64,000 nucleotides of DNA from an uncultured Alphaproteobacteria bacterium (lineage in GTDB: Bacteria; Pseudomonadota; Alphaproteobacteria; Methylaequorales; Methylaequoraceae): positions 127,566 through 191,565 of the forward strand of contig CACMWI010000002.1 of assembly GCA_902617375.1 (NCBI GenBank), written 5' to 3'. Below, piece by piece: positions 34,484 through 42,248 of this stretch (the first letter of the stretch is position 1; each line of letters begins with the position of its first letter). Below the pieces are notes generated by a model. That model was not told the origin of the DNA. It ran no database searches and saw nothing but the letters and a program-made list of their open reading frames with translations. A program made the translations under genes and the position numbers.

Positions 34484-34765
34484 ATGGATTTATTAGGAAT
34501 CACAACACTATATATTCTTTTATATGTACCAATTTTATGGATATGTACTTATCCAGTTTATTGGTTGAATAAAAAAACTAAATCCAAAGTAAATCCATTT
34601 CTAATGGGTTTAGAGCTTCAATTTCTTGGAAGTTCACTGTCCTCTTTAGTTCGTGTTTTACTTGGAGGGATTTATATCATTTTCTTTGGTTTACTTTATT
34701 GTATTGTGTTTTTTTCTACATTAATGGTAACCGGGAATTTTATTTTTTCTTGGTTTGGTATTTAA
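34484..34765 (+). CDS. Small integral membrane protein, unknown
   Basis: 93 residues from ATG 34484: three hydrophobic segments (about 2-24, 44-70 and 72-90) with a basic loop KKTKSKVN near residue 28. An upstream in-frame ATG at 34421 would place the first 21 codons in the repeat element, so I reject it. It ends 15 bases before the first ssrA-derived core (34781) and appears to be cargo of the oldest unit of the array. Family not recognised. Confidence 0.55.
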   Translation: MDLLGITTLYILLYVPILWICTYPVYWLNKKTKSKVNPFLMGLELQFLGSSLSSLVRVLLGGIYIIFFGLLYCIVFFSTLMVTGNFIFSWFGI

Positions 34766-34780
34766 GAATAACAAAACCAC

Positions 34781-35200
34781 TGAAACCCTTTGTGAGTCTC
34801 CCTAAAACAAACAAGGGCGAACAATTGCCCGCCCTTGCCGATGAGACTTCTGTGTCTCGGTGTATGGTCTAAAACCCCTTATTTCTGGGGGTTTTTAAAA
34901 ATAGTGTCTGCAAAAGTGTCTGCAAATTGAGGACATTTTCTGCACGACTTCTGCACGGACTAATTTTATAATTTCTATCTTCTAAAGAAAAAAACACTGC
35001 AGACTAAATTACAATGATTGCAAATAATTTTTCAATAAAGGTCATTAGAATTAGTTTAGATAAGTCTATAATCAGAGGTAATAACAGGTATAAACATAAA
35101 AAATTTATATAGAGATATATTAATTTCTATGTATATAATGGGCGTCTAAAATTCTTCCTTCCTTATGCGACAGGTTTAGGCGCCTAACTCTTTTTACTTA
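34781..35200 (+). repeat. ssrA-associated repeat, copy 1 (att core plus left-end module)
   Basis: 34781-34853 is nearly identical to 38073-38145, the 3' part of the permuted ssrA, including the imperfect palindrome AAGGGCGAACAATTGCCCGC (34813-34832) centred on CAATTG. It continues with CGGTGTATGGTCT, a terminator-like hairpin AAAACCCC/GGGGTTTT (34871-34895), two direct repeats GTGTCTGCAAAA at 34904 and 34916, and CTGCACGACTTCTGCACGGA within 34940-34959. The next 240 bases, to a conserved hairpin at 35140, are about 80-85% like 36616-36850. This explains the 552-base stretch without a gene. Confidence 0.85.
35140..35195 (+). ncRNA. Candidate small structured RNA element, copy A
   Basis: GGCGTCTAAA (35141-35150) pairs with TTTAGGCGCC (35175-35184): a 10-base stem with one G-U. 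It encloses a 24-base loop with CTTCCTTCCTT and TGCGACAGG, followed after TAAC by CTTTTT. A TATAAT lies at 35134-35139 immediately upstream. The 3' arm is itself part of the palindrome TTAGGCGCCTAA. The element is conserved in copy B at 36796, with loop changes only. It could be a small RNA, a terminator, or a recombination site. Confidence 0.45.
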
Positions 35201-35317
35201 ATAACTTATTTTATTTGGCAAAAAAATTGAATTTAATAGCAAAAATTTAGAATGGAGAGATTTTATAAAAAACAAATTAATATTCATTCTTATTAATTTC
35301 ATTTTGTAGGAATTTAA

Positions 35318-36280
35318 TTATCTTTTTATAATAAAATGACTAGAATGAACTTTTTTTCCATTTTCATCAAAAAATAATACATCAAAAAATCTGTTAGAAA
35401 ATCTAATCAAACCAAAATTATTTGTATTTATTGTATCAATAATTTGTTTACTATCTTTTTCGTTATTATCTTTCCATGCCATATTTAACCCACTTGAGGT
35501 AATTTCAAAAAATTCCTTTTCTTTGAATTTTTCTTTGTATATTGAAGAAATATGACGATCACCAGATAAAAAATAAGTATTTTTATGATTTTTTATCAAA
35601 TCGAATAATTTTTTTTTTTCTTCAGGAAAATTAGACCACTTTTCAAAACCGTGATCTTCTGGTATGACCTGAATGGATGATACTATAAATCTTACATCTG
35701 CATCTTTTTTTATAATATTTTCTACCCACGTCCATTGCTCATATCCTAAAAAGGTTTTTGATTTATTGACATCATGAGTGTATTTTTTTTTAAGGTTGAC
35801 TTTATTTTTTTTTAATTTGGATCTATTAAATCTAGTATCAAGAAATATAAAGTGTATTTTATTATCATTTATGATTTCTTCATAATCGAAATAAATTCCC
35901 TGTCTTTTCCATCTTGGGTCTTTTTTCGGAATATCCCAAAAATTTAAAAATAATTCTTTTGATTCTTGTTTATGTACGAAGTCACTTCCACCATCGTTAA
36001 TACCATAATCGTGATCATCCCATATTGCTAGAATGTTGTGTTTATTAAATTGAGCAAGATTAACTTTTGCTGTGTTATAAGCGCTTTTTAAATTTTTAGT
36101 ATTATCTTTTACATCTCCATAAACATTGTCTCCCATAAAAATAATTTTATCTGCTTTCTTTTCCTGAATTGCGTTAAGGATTACTTGAGACTTTTTCTGA
36201 TGCAAACAAGATCCAAAAATGAATGTCTTACCTAACGCTTCATTCGAAAATATTATGAGTAAAAAAAAAAAAATCTTCAT
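35318..36280 (-). CDS. PhoD-like secreted phosphatase/phosphodiesterase
   Basis: 320 residues with a signal peptide (about 1-17, EALG|KT). It shows calcineurin-like metal motifs of the PhoD family: FGSCLHQKK near residue 22, IIFMGDNVYGDV, IWDDHDYGINDGGSD, LDTRFNRS and LSGDRHISSIY. PhoD-type enzymes release phosphate from phosphoesters outside the cytoplasm and need Ca/Fe. It is the only gene between the first two ssrA-derived repeats, on the strand opposite to their end module, so it appears to be cassette cargo. A role in phosphorus scavenging is inferred. Confidence 0.88.
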   Translation of the reverse strand: MKIFFFLLIIFSNEALGKTFIFGSCLHQKKSQVILNAIQEKKADKIIFMGDNVYGDVKDNTKNLKSAYNTAKVNLAQFNKHNILAIWDDHDYGINDGGSDFVHKQESKELFLNFWDIPKKDPRWKRQGIYFDYEEIINDNKIHFIFLDTRFNRSKLKKNKVNLKKKYTHDVNKSKTFLGYEQWTWVENIIKKDADVRFIVSSIQVIPEDHGFEKWSNFPEEKKKLFDLIKNHKNTYFLSGDRHISSIYKEKFKEKEFFEITSSGLNMAWKDNNEKDSKQIIDTINTNNFGLIRFSNRFFDVLFFDENGKKVHSSHFIIKR

Positions 36281-36374
36281 TGAAACAACTTATTAATTTA
36301 AAATTAAACTTTTATTACAAATCTAATAAAATTACTAAAAAGATTTTGTAAAAACATTCAATAAACAAACGAGA

Positions 36375-36396
36375 GTGTCTGCAAAGTGTCTGCAAC
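36375..36396 (+). repeat. Direct repeats at the right end of cassette I
   Basis: GTGTCTGCAAA occurs at 36375-36385 and, with the last base lost, at 36386-36395. The same unit is found as a 12-base-period pair at 34904-34926 (left end of the same unit). Paired repeats at both ends of a unit look like arm-type integrase sites. Confidence 0.6.
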
Positions 36397-36412
36397 TTTT
36401 CGCACTATATTT

Positions 36413-36850
36413 TCCCTTATTTGTTGAAGAGTGAATCCTCTGAAACCCTTTGTGAGAGTGCCTAAAACAAACAAGAGGGAACAATCCCCCCTTGCCGATA
36501 TGAGTTTTGTACTCGGTAAATGTCTTAAGACACATTGTTTCTAGGTGTTTCTTAAAAAGTGTGTGCAAAAGTGTCTGCAGATTTGGTGTATTTTATACAC
36601 GACTTCTGCACGGACAAATTTTATAATTTCTATTTTCTAAAGAAAAAAATTACTACAGACTAAATTACAATGATTACTAATAATTTTTCAATAAAGGTCA
36701 TTAGGATTAGTTAAGATAAATCTATAATCAGAAGTAATAATAGGTATAGACATAAAAAATTTCTACAGAGATATATTCGTTACTATATTAATTATGGGCG
36801 TCTAAAATTATTCCTTCCTTTTGCGACGGGTTTAGGCGCCTAACCCTTTT
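36413..36850 (+). repeat. ssrA-associated repeat, copy 2
   Basis: 36441-36500 matches the ssrA 3' region (TGAAACCCTTTGTGAGAGTG, CCTAAAACAAACAAG, CTTGCCGAT), preceded by AGTGAATCCTC as in the intact gene. The central hairpin sequence has changed to GAGGGAACAATCCCCCCTTG yet still pairs (CAAGGGGG with CCCTCTTG on the minus strand, one G-U). A second hairpin region (36527-36553), 12-base repeats GTGTGTGCAAAA at 36559 and GTGTCTGCAG at 36571, and CGACTTCTGCACGGAC to 36615 follow. Then comes the module shared with copy 1, to 36850. It marks the boundary between the PhoD unit and the acidic-peptide unit. Confidence 0.82.
36796..36850 (+). ncRNA. Candidate small structured RNA element, copy B
   Basis: GGCGTCTAAA (36797-36806) pairs with TTTAGGCGCC (36831-36840); loop includes TTCCTTCCTTTTGCGACGGG; TAACCCTTTT follows. 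Stem bases are identical to copy A while the loop and upstream region differ at several sites. The -10-like hexamer of copy A is not kept (TTAATTAT here), which weakens the promoter idea. Confidence 0.42.
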
Positions 36851-37009
36851 AATTTCATAATTTTTTAAATTACAAACGAAAAAATGTCTGTTGTTATTAT
36901 TATAGTATGACCATTATTATTTGAAATTATAACAAATATAAAGAATATAAATTTCAATAAATATTTAAGATTTATTAGTATTATATTTAAACCTCTATTG
37001 GAGATACAC

Positions 37010-37171
37010 ATGAAAAATTTCTACTTTTTATTCTTTTCCTTAGCAATTCTTATTTCTTCTGAATCCATAAGAGCGGACGGACACGGAGAAAAAAAAGAAG
37101 TTGTAGAAGAAAAAACTGAAGATACCTCTGAAGAAAAAGAAGAAGAGACAAAAGAAGAAAAAAAAGAATAA
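37010..37171 (+). CDS. Small secreted acidic Glu/Lys-rich peptide
   Basis: ATG 37010, preceded by GGAG at 37000-37003, opens 53 codons: a signal peptide MKNFYFLFFSLAILISSESI ending IRA|DG, then DGHGEKKEVVEEKTEDTSEE and a run of E and K to the end. The mature peptide of about 30 residues is almost all Glu, Lys and Thr. A hairpin terminator follows. It is the sole gene of the second unit in the ssrA array. Possible roles include metal or cation binding; nothing specific can be shown. Confidence 0.65.
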   Translation: MKNFYFLFFSLAILISSESIRADGHGEKKEVVEEKTEDTSEEKEEETKEEKKE

Positions 37172-37184
37172 AATAAATTATAAT

Positions 37185-37232
37185 TGGTTTAAGCAAAATA
37201 ATGTATTTTTTAATGCTTGAACCATTATTTTA
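37185..37232 (+). terminator. Probable intrinsic terminator
   Basis: TGGTTTAAGCA (37185-37195) pairs with TGCTTGAACCA (37214-37224), 11 positions with one G-U, loop of 18 bases, followed by TTATTTT. It lies 14 bases after the stop of the acidic-peptide gene. Confidence 0.65.
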
Positions 37233-37301
37233 AGATTAAAATAAATCTTTAAGAAAATTAGAACAAACAAAAGTACGTTATACTTAAATCGTTTTTGTTT
37301 T

Positions 37302-37507
37302 TCCTTATTTTTTTAAGAGTGAATTCTCTAAAACCCTTTGTGAGTCTTCCTAAAACAAACAAGGGCGAACAATTGCCCAACCTTGCCGATGAGACTTCTT
37401 TGTCTCGGTGTTTGGTCTAAGACTCACTGTTTCTGGGGAGTTCTCAAAAAGTGTATTGAAAAGTGTATTGAAAATGAGGACATTTTCTGCACGACTTCTG
37501 CACGGAC
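37302..37507 (+). repeat. ssrA-associated repeat, copy 3
   Basis: CCTTATTTTTTTAAGAGTGA begins the similarity to the DNA beyond ssrA. 37329-37400 matches the ssrA 3' region with a few changes (CCCAACCTTGCC in place of CCCGCCCTTGCC, which breaks the ssrA stem). Then come TGTCTCGGTG as in copy 1, a weak hairpin (37429-37446), the pair GTGTATTGAAAA at 37451 and 37463 (same 12-base period, changed sequence), GAGGACATTTTC and CTGCACGACTTCTGCACGGA within 37488-37507. The structured-RNA module of copies 1 and 2 is missing. Together with the terminator this fills the gap 37172-37587. Confidence 0.82.
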
Positions 37508-37587
37508 TATTTCTTGTCGTAGAAATCTGGGAACAGTTTACTGTGGTCATTTATAATTTTTACAAATCTTTAAATTTTGATCAGATA

Positions 37588-37965
37588 TTAAAGAGTTATG
37601 ACTTGGTCAGGTGGATTTGTTCCTAATGCTTGATATAATTGTGGGAAGCATCCTGCAACAACTCCGTCAACAAGACCTTTCGCCTTAACATCACCGCTAC
37701 CACATTGCTCAAGGGTACCTTCTGCTAAATTTCTTCTGACTGCACATTGGTCACATACCATTAATAATATATTATTTTTTTTTGCAATATTTGACAAACG
37801 CTCTCCAACTGGGTCATTTTTTTTTAGGCAAAGAATATTTTCATCAAAGAAGAACATCCCAACCACATTTACAATGTGTTTATTATCTTCTAATTGAGGT
37901 TATATCATTGTACTTAATTGAAAGGTACTGGACATATTCGTTTTGAATATATAGGCGATTTTCAT
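37588..37965 (-). pseudogene. DsrE-family protein gene interrupted by an in-frame TAA
   Basis: From ATG 37965 (GGAGA ribosome site) the frame reads MKIAYIFKTNMSSTFQLSTM-I, then TAA at 37902-37900. It resumes in the same frame with PQLEDNKHIVNVVGMFFFDE and runs 92 more residues through MVCDQCAVRRNLAEG, QCGSGDVKAKGLVDG and GCFPQLYQALGTNPPDQVI. The two parts form one DsrE-like sulfur-relay/peroxiredoxin-like domain, and one base change (TTA Leu to TAA) explains the break. A shorter protein from GTG 37866 is possible but would lack the first beta strand. It is the sole gene of the third unit at ssrA. A sequencing error is the main alternative. Confidence 0.75.
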
Positions 37966-38060
37966 AATTTTCTCCAATTTAAATTAAACTGTTACATTAT
38001 AACATGATATTAAAAAATTCAATTTTGTTTTTAGATATGAACTTTTTCTTATTTTCTGTT

Positions 38061-38145
38061 GAGTGAATCCTCTGAAACCCTTTGTGAGTCTCCCTAAAAC
38101 AAACAAGGGCGAACAATTGCCCGCCCTTGCCGATGAGACTTCTGT
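38061..38145. repeat. Intact attachment-site core within ssrA (copy 4)
   Basis: GAGTGAATCCTCTGAAACCC followed by TTTGTGAGTCTCCCTAAAAC and on to GATGAGACTTCTGT (38132-38145) is the segment repeated at 34781, 36441 and 37329. Similarity to the other copies stops after CTTCTGT; here the sequence continues into the tmRNA body. It contains the imperfect palindrome around CAATTG at 38114-38119, the expected form of a tyrosine-recombinase core. Confidence 0.78.
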
Positions 38146-38405
38146 TGCCCGGTGTCCATAACCGCGCTTACTTAAATTAATTAAGCAGCGAGTGCCATTT
38201 CATTATCATTGGCATTTATAATTTTAGTCCGATAACGTTGGTACCATTCCGGGCAAAGTTTTTGACTATTCACACGCACGTCGATCCTATTTCACCCCCT
38301 TTTGATTTACTTGTGGTGGAGGTGCCGGGTACCGCCCCCGGGTCCGCATCGGCTCAAAATCAAACGTTTATTGCCATAGCTGAAATTCAGCACTTTCATC
38401 ATAAG
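38080..38405 (-). ncRNA. ssrA: tmRNA, circularly permuted two-piece form
   Basis: Rescues stalled ribosomes and tags their products. Reading the minus strand, the acceptor piece comes first and ends CACCTCCACCA at 38314. A 14-base intervening segment (38313-38300) follows, then the coding piece starts GGGGGTGAAATAGGATCGAC at 38299. GGGGGTG pairs with CACCTCC leaving G3-U70, the alanine identity pair. The tag frame GCCAATGATAATGAAATGGC (38213-38194) continues to TAA at 38181 and encodes ANDNEMALAA. The last domain contains the stem CAAGGGCG/CGCCCTTG and the outer stem AGTCTC/GAGACT, which is the part duplicated downstream. Exact 5' and 3' ends are estimates. The T-loop (GGCGGTA) is not the usual TTCRANY. 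Confidence 0.93.
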
Positions 38406-38477
38406 GAATGATAAAAAAAATTAAACCTATAAATTGTTTTAGTATAAGAATAAGTTATTATGAAAAATTAAAATTCT

Positions 38478-39404
38478 ATGAAGAAAAGAAATCAAATAAA
38501 AACTGAAATTGAAAAATTGAGAAATAATGATTTTTCCACTAAAAGAGTAACAGTTAAAGCATTAGAGAAGATTCTCTATAAATCTTTTAAAATTCTAGAT
38601 CATGGTTTTGTAAGAGTTATAGATTATATGGGTAACGATACTTCAATCGTTCAAGCAGCTAGAGTGTCTTATGGAAAAGGAACAAAGAAATTAAATCAAG
38701 ATAAAAGTTTAATTAATTATTTAATAAGTCATAGACATTCAACACCTTTTGAAATGAATGAAATAAAATTTCACGTTAAACTTCCAATTTTTGTTGCAAG
38801 ACAGTGGATAAGACATAGAACTGCGAACGTAAATGAATATTCTGCAAGATATTCTATTTTAGACAAAGAATTCTACATTCCTAAAAACGAGAATCTTAAA
38901 CCTCAATCAAAATCTAATAATCAAGGAAGATCTGGTGACTTAAGCAGTGCTGAAATTAAAAGTTATTCAAAAATTATAAGGGATAACTCCAGAATAGGTT
39001 TTGAGAATTACAGTAAACTCTTAAATGAGGATGAATCTGGAAGAATGATTGATGATTCAAAAAAAGGACTAGCCAGAGAGTTATCGCGAATGACACTTCC
39101 TCTTAATTCTTATACTCAGTGGTATTGGAAGATTGATCTTCATAATTTTATGCATTTTTTATCCCTAAGGTTCGATCCACATGCCCAGTACGAGATTAGA
39201 GTATATGCAGAAGTTATGATGGAAATTTTAAAAAAGTGGGTTCCCCTAACTTATGAGGCATTTGTTAGCAACAGATTGAATTCTCTAACGATGTCTTCGC
39301 ATGGTATCGAATACATAAAGTCATTGATCAAGAAAAGAAAAAGTATTCCAAAAAATATTTCGAAAAGAGAATTAGAGACTATAAATAAAATATTTAATTG
39401 TTAA
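38478..39404 (+). CDS. thyX: FAD-dependent thymidylate synthase ThyX
   Basis: Makes dTMP from dUMP using methylene-THF and FADH2. The ThyX signature [15 protein letters not shown] (RHRxxxxNExSxRY) is near residue 112, with [26 protein letters not shown] before it and [21 protein letters not shown] later (landmarks HSTPFEMNE and DPHAQYEIR). Length 308. ThyX use, rather than ThyA, is common in streamlined Alphaproteobacteria. Start is ATG 38478; the ATG at 38460 is closed by a stop after three codons. Confidence 0.96.
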   Translation: MKKRNQIKTEIEKLRNNDFSTKRVTVKALEKILYKSFKILDHGFVRVIDYMGNDTSIVQAARVSYGKGTKKLNQDKSLINYLISHRHSTPFEMNEIKFHVKLPIFVARQWIRHRTANVNEYSARYSILDKEFYIPKNENLKPQSKSNNQGRSGDLSSAEIKSYSKIIRDNSRIGFENYSKLLNEDESGRMIDDSKKGLARELSRMTLPLNSYTQWYWKIDLHNFMHFLSLRFDPHAQYEIRVYAEVMMEILKKWVPLTYEAFVSNRLNSLTMSSHGIEYIKSLIKKRKSIPKNISKRELETINKIFNC

Positions 39405-40170
39405 TCTTGATTTCTGAACCTGTATTAGCTGAAATCGACTTTACCAATTTGTCTGCAATTTTTTTAAAAATTTTATTTATAGAAGAATTTTTCTTAGATG
39501 TTAAGGGAACACCAGCATCACTGGATTCCGAAATTTCGTGAAGTATTGGTATTTCAGCTAAGAAATTAATTTTTTGTTTTTTTGATTCTTTTATAACTCC
39601 ATCTTTTCCAAAAAGATAACTCTTCTTCTGATTAAGTTCTATAAAACTCATATTTTGTATAGTACCCAGAATAGGCACATTCACTTTTTTAAACATATTG
39701 ATTGCTTTTCTGACATCAAGAAGTGAAATTTCTTGGGGTGTAGATACAATTACAGCACCACTAATTTTTAAAGTTTGGCAAAGTGACAACTGAATATCAC
39801 CGGTACCTGGAGGAAGATCTATAATTAAAAAATCTAATTCACCCCATTCAACATCATTTAAAAGTTGTTTTATTGCACTTGAAGCCATTGCACCTCTCCA
39901 AACAATAGCCGTATCTTCTGGAACCATATTTCCAATTGACATTGCTTTAATCAAAAATTTTTCATAGGGAAGCATTTTCTTAGTTTTAGAGGCAGCAGGT
40001 TTGTCAGTAATTCCAAGCATTTTATGTATAGATGGACCATATATATCTGCATCAAGAAGACCAACTTTTAGCTTTTCGAAATTTGCAAGCGCAATTGCTA
40101 GATTTACAGCAACAGTTGATTTACCAACTCCACCTTTACCTGAACCTACAACTACAAAATTTTTTATCAT
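39394..40170 (-). CDS. mrp: Fe-S cluster carrier ATPase Mrp/ApbC
   Basis: P-loop ATPase of the Mrp/NBP35 family, which assembles and delivers iron-sulfur clusters. It has the deviant Walker [18 protein letters not shown] (8-24), [32 protein letters not shown], and [17 protein letters not shown]. At 258 residues it lacks the N-terminal DUF59 domain of E. coli Mrp; the CxxC often found near the C-terminus is also not seen, so cluster binding may differ. It converges with thyX (11-base overlap) and diverges from hflK. Confidence 0.9.
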   Translation of the reverse strand: MIKNFVVVGSGKGGVGKSTVAVNLAIALANFEKLKVGLLDADIYGPSIHKMLGITDKPAASKTKKMLPYEKFLIKAMSIGNMVPEDTAIVWRGAMASSAIKQLLNDVEWGELDFLIIDLPPGTGDIQLSLCQTLKISGAVIVSTPQEISLLDVRKAINMFKKVNVPILGTIQNMSFIELNQKKSYLFGKDGVIKESKKQKINFLAEIPILHEISESSDAGVPLTSKKNSSINKIFKKIADKLVKSISANTGSEIKINN

Positions 40171-40271
40171 ATCACGATTTTAAATTAAAAAATAAAAATT
40201 TAAATTAGAAAATTATTCTTTGCATGCTTAAAACATTTCTTATATATAAGTTAACAATAATTAAAAAAACA

Positions 40272-41384
40272 ATGTCTTGGTCATCAAACGATAACAACAG
40301 TCCTTGGGGGAAAAAACCCAGAGAAAATAAAAAAAGTAGCTCAAACGGAAGTGGAGAAAGCTATAGCGATGATTATTTAAAATCTTTTCAAGATAAACTT
40401 AAAAACATGTTTCCTAAAAACAACCCAACTAGTTTGGGTCTTGTTGTTGTTATACTTCTGTTTATTTGGACTTTGAGTGGCTTTTACAGAGTAGGCACAG
40501 ACGAACAAGGAGTTGTAACAAGGTTTGGTGAATATGTCAGGACCACAGAGCCTGGTTTGCATTACCATCTCCCATTTCCTCTAGAGTCAGTATTAAAACC
40601 CAAAGTTACAAAAGTTAACAGAATAGAAGTAGGATTTAGAACATCGCAATCACAGTTTTCACAAACACCTCAAACAAGGCAGACTCCGGAAGAAGCTTTA
40701 ATGCTAACTGGTGATGAAAACATAGTAGACTTAAATTTTACAATCTTCTGGATTATTAACGATGCAAAAGATTTCTTATTTAATGTTAGAAACCCAGAGA
40801 TTACTATTAAAAGCATTGGTGAAAGTGTTATGCGAGAAAAAATAGGACAAACACCCATCGATCCCATTTTATCTGAAGGCAAGTCTATTGTGGAAGAGGA
40901 CGTAAAAAACAGTGTACAGGCGGTTTTAGATTACTATGAATCGGGAGTTTTAGTTACTCAGGTTCAACTTCAAAAAGCCGACCCTCCCGAGTTAGTAATC
41001 GAATCGTTCAGGGACGTTCAAAGAGCAAAAACTGATGAACAAAGATTAAGAAATGAAGCCGAAGCTTATAGGAACGACATAATTCCAAAAGCAAGAGGTG
41101 AAGCAGAAAGAACAATTCAAGAAGCAGAAGCATATAAAAAAGAAGTTGTGGCAAAAGCCGAGGGTGAAGCGCAAAGATTTTTGTCAGTTTACAACTCCTA
41201 TAAAACCTCAAAGGACGTTACTAGGGAAAGAATTTATTTAGAAACTCTTGAAAAAACACTAGGGAGAATAGATAAAGTTATCGTGGACAACAATGCAGGA
41301 AGTGGTGTTGTTCCATATTTACCTCTTCCAGAACTTAAAAAAAAAATAAATAATAATTCAAATTCAAACAATGAGCAAAACTAG
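40272..41384 (+). CDS. hflK: FtsH protease modulator HflK
   Basis: SPFH-domain inner-membrane protein forming the HflKC cage around FtsH. MSWSSNDNNSPWGKKP is the typical HflK start, so I choose ATG 40272 over the in-frame 40224 (370 residues). A Gly/Ser/Asn-rich cytoplasmic tail, one membrane helix (about 53-73), the SPFH core (GTDEQGVVTRFGEYVRTTEPGLHYHLPFP; landmark GLHYHLPFP) and a charged coiled-coil region rich in EAEAYKKEVVAKAEGEA follow. It overlaps hflC by 14 bases. Confidence 0.95.
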   Translation: MSWSSNDNNSPWGKKPRENKKSSSNGSGESYSDDYLKSFQDKLKNMFPKNNPTSLGLVVVILLFIWTLSGFYRVGTDEQGVVTRFGEYVRTTEPGLHYHLPFPLESVLKPKVTKVNRIEVGFRTSQSQFSQTPQTRQTPEEALMLTGDENIVDLNFTIFWIINDAKDFLFNVRNPEITIKSIGESVMREKIGQTPIDPILSEGKSIVEEDVKNSVQAVLDYYESGVLVTQVQLQKADPPELVIESFRDVQRAKTDEQRLRNEAEAYRNDIIPKARGEAERTIQEAEAYKKEVVAKAEGEAQRFLSVYNSYKTSKDVTRERIYLETLEKTLGRIDKVIVDNNAGSGVVPYLPLPELKKKINNNSNSNNEQN

Positions 41385-42240
41385 TTTTTTATACATAATT
41401 TTAATAGCGTTAGCGTTCGTCGGACTAAACGCTTTGTTTACAATGAATGAAAAAGAGCAAGGTCTGGTTCTTCAGTTTGGTGAACCAAAGAGAGTCGTTC
41501 AATCTTCAGGACTTCACTTTAAACTTCCTCTTATTCAAAATGTCATAAAGTATGACAGAAGAATACTAGAATATGATTTGCCTGTGGAGGAGGTTATAGC
41601 AGTTGATAAAAAAAGAATGCTAATTGACTCATTCACTAGATTTAAAATAACTGATCCATTAGAATTCTACAAAACGGTTGGAAATGAGAGCAGTGTAAGG
41701 AATAGACTCAATTCGAATGTTATTTCATCACTCAGGAGGGTTGTAGGTCGTGTAACACTTGACGAACTTTTATCCAAAGAACGAAGTAATATAATGGAAA
41801 ATATTAAAGTTGAAGTCAATAATGAAGCTTCGCGTTTTGGGATCGAGATAGTCGATGTAAGAATAAGAAGAGCAGATTTGCCAGAGGCGAACAGTCAAGC
41901 AATCTACGAAAGAATGATCAGTGAAAGGGTAAGAGAGGCAAAAGAGTTTAGAGCAAAAGGTTCTGAAGTTGCTCAGAAAATTAGAGCAGAAGCTGACAAA
42001 GAAAAAACTGTAATTCTTGCAGAAGCAACAAGAAAATCAGAAATCCTGAGGGGTGAGGGCGAGTCAAAAGCTATCGACATATATGCAGATGCATTTGAAC
42101 AAGACTCAGACTTCTATTCTTTTTATAGATCAATGCAAGCTTATGGAAACGTTTTAGGTGAAGACGGAACTACAATGATATTATCGCCAGACAGCGAATT
42201 CCTAGAATTTTTCAATAGCTCTAAAGGCAATCCAAAATAG
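41371..42240 (+). CDS. hflC: FtsH protease modulator HflC
   Basis: Partner of HflK. One N-terminal helix (about 5-25), then KEQGLVLQFGEPKRVVQSSGLHFKLP (landmark GLHFKLPLIQNV), the SPFH core, and ADLPEANSQAIYERMISERVREA followed by RAKGSEVAQKIRAEADKEKT, the conserved HflC pattern. Length 289. degP begins 8 bases after its stop, so hflK-hflC-degP form a membrane protein quality-control operon. Confidence 0.95.
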   Translation: MSKTSFLYIILIALAFVGLNALFTMNEKEQGLVLQFGEPKRVVQSSGLHFKLPLIQNVIKYDRRILEYDLPVEEVIAVDKKRMLIDSFTRFKITDPLEFYKTVGNESSVRNRLNSNVISSLRRVVGRVTLDELLSKERSNIMENIKVEVNNEASRFGIEIVDVRIRRADLPEANSQAIYERMISERVREAKEFRAKGSEVAQKIRAEADKEKTVILAEATRKSEILRGEGESKAIDIYADAFEQDSDFYSFYRSMQAYGNVLGEDGTTMILSPDSEFLEFFNSSKGNPK

Positions 42241-42248
42241 ACAATTAA

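Noticed and set aside
36335..37550. Two 66-77 residue minus-strand frames across the ssrA-derived repeats
   Set aside because: Their codons follow the tmRNA-like core and end module, are not conserved between the copies as protein, and have no ribosome site; they are by-products of the GC-richer repeat.
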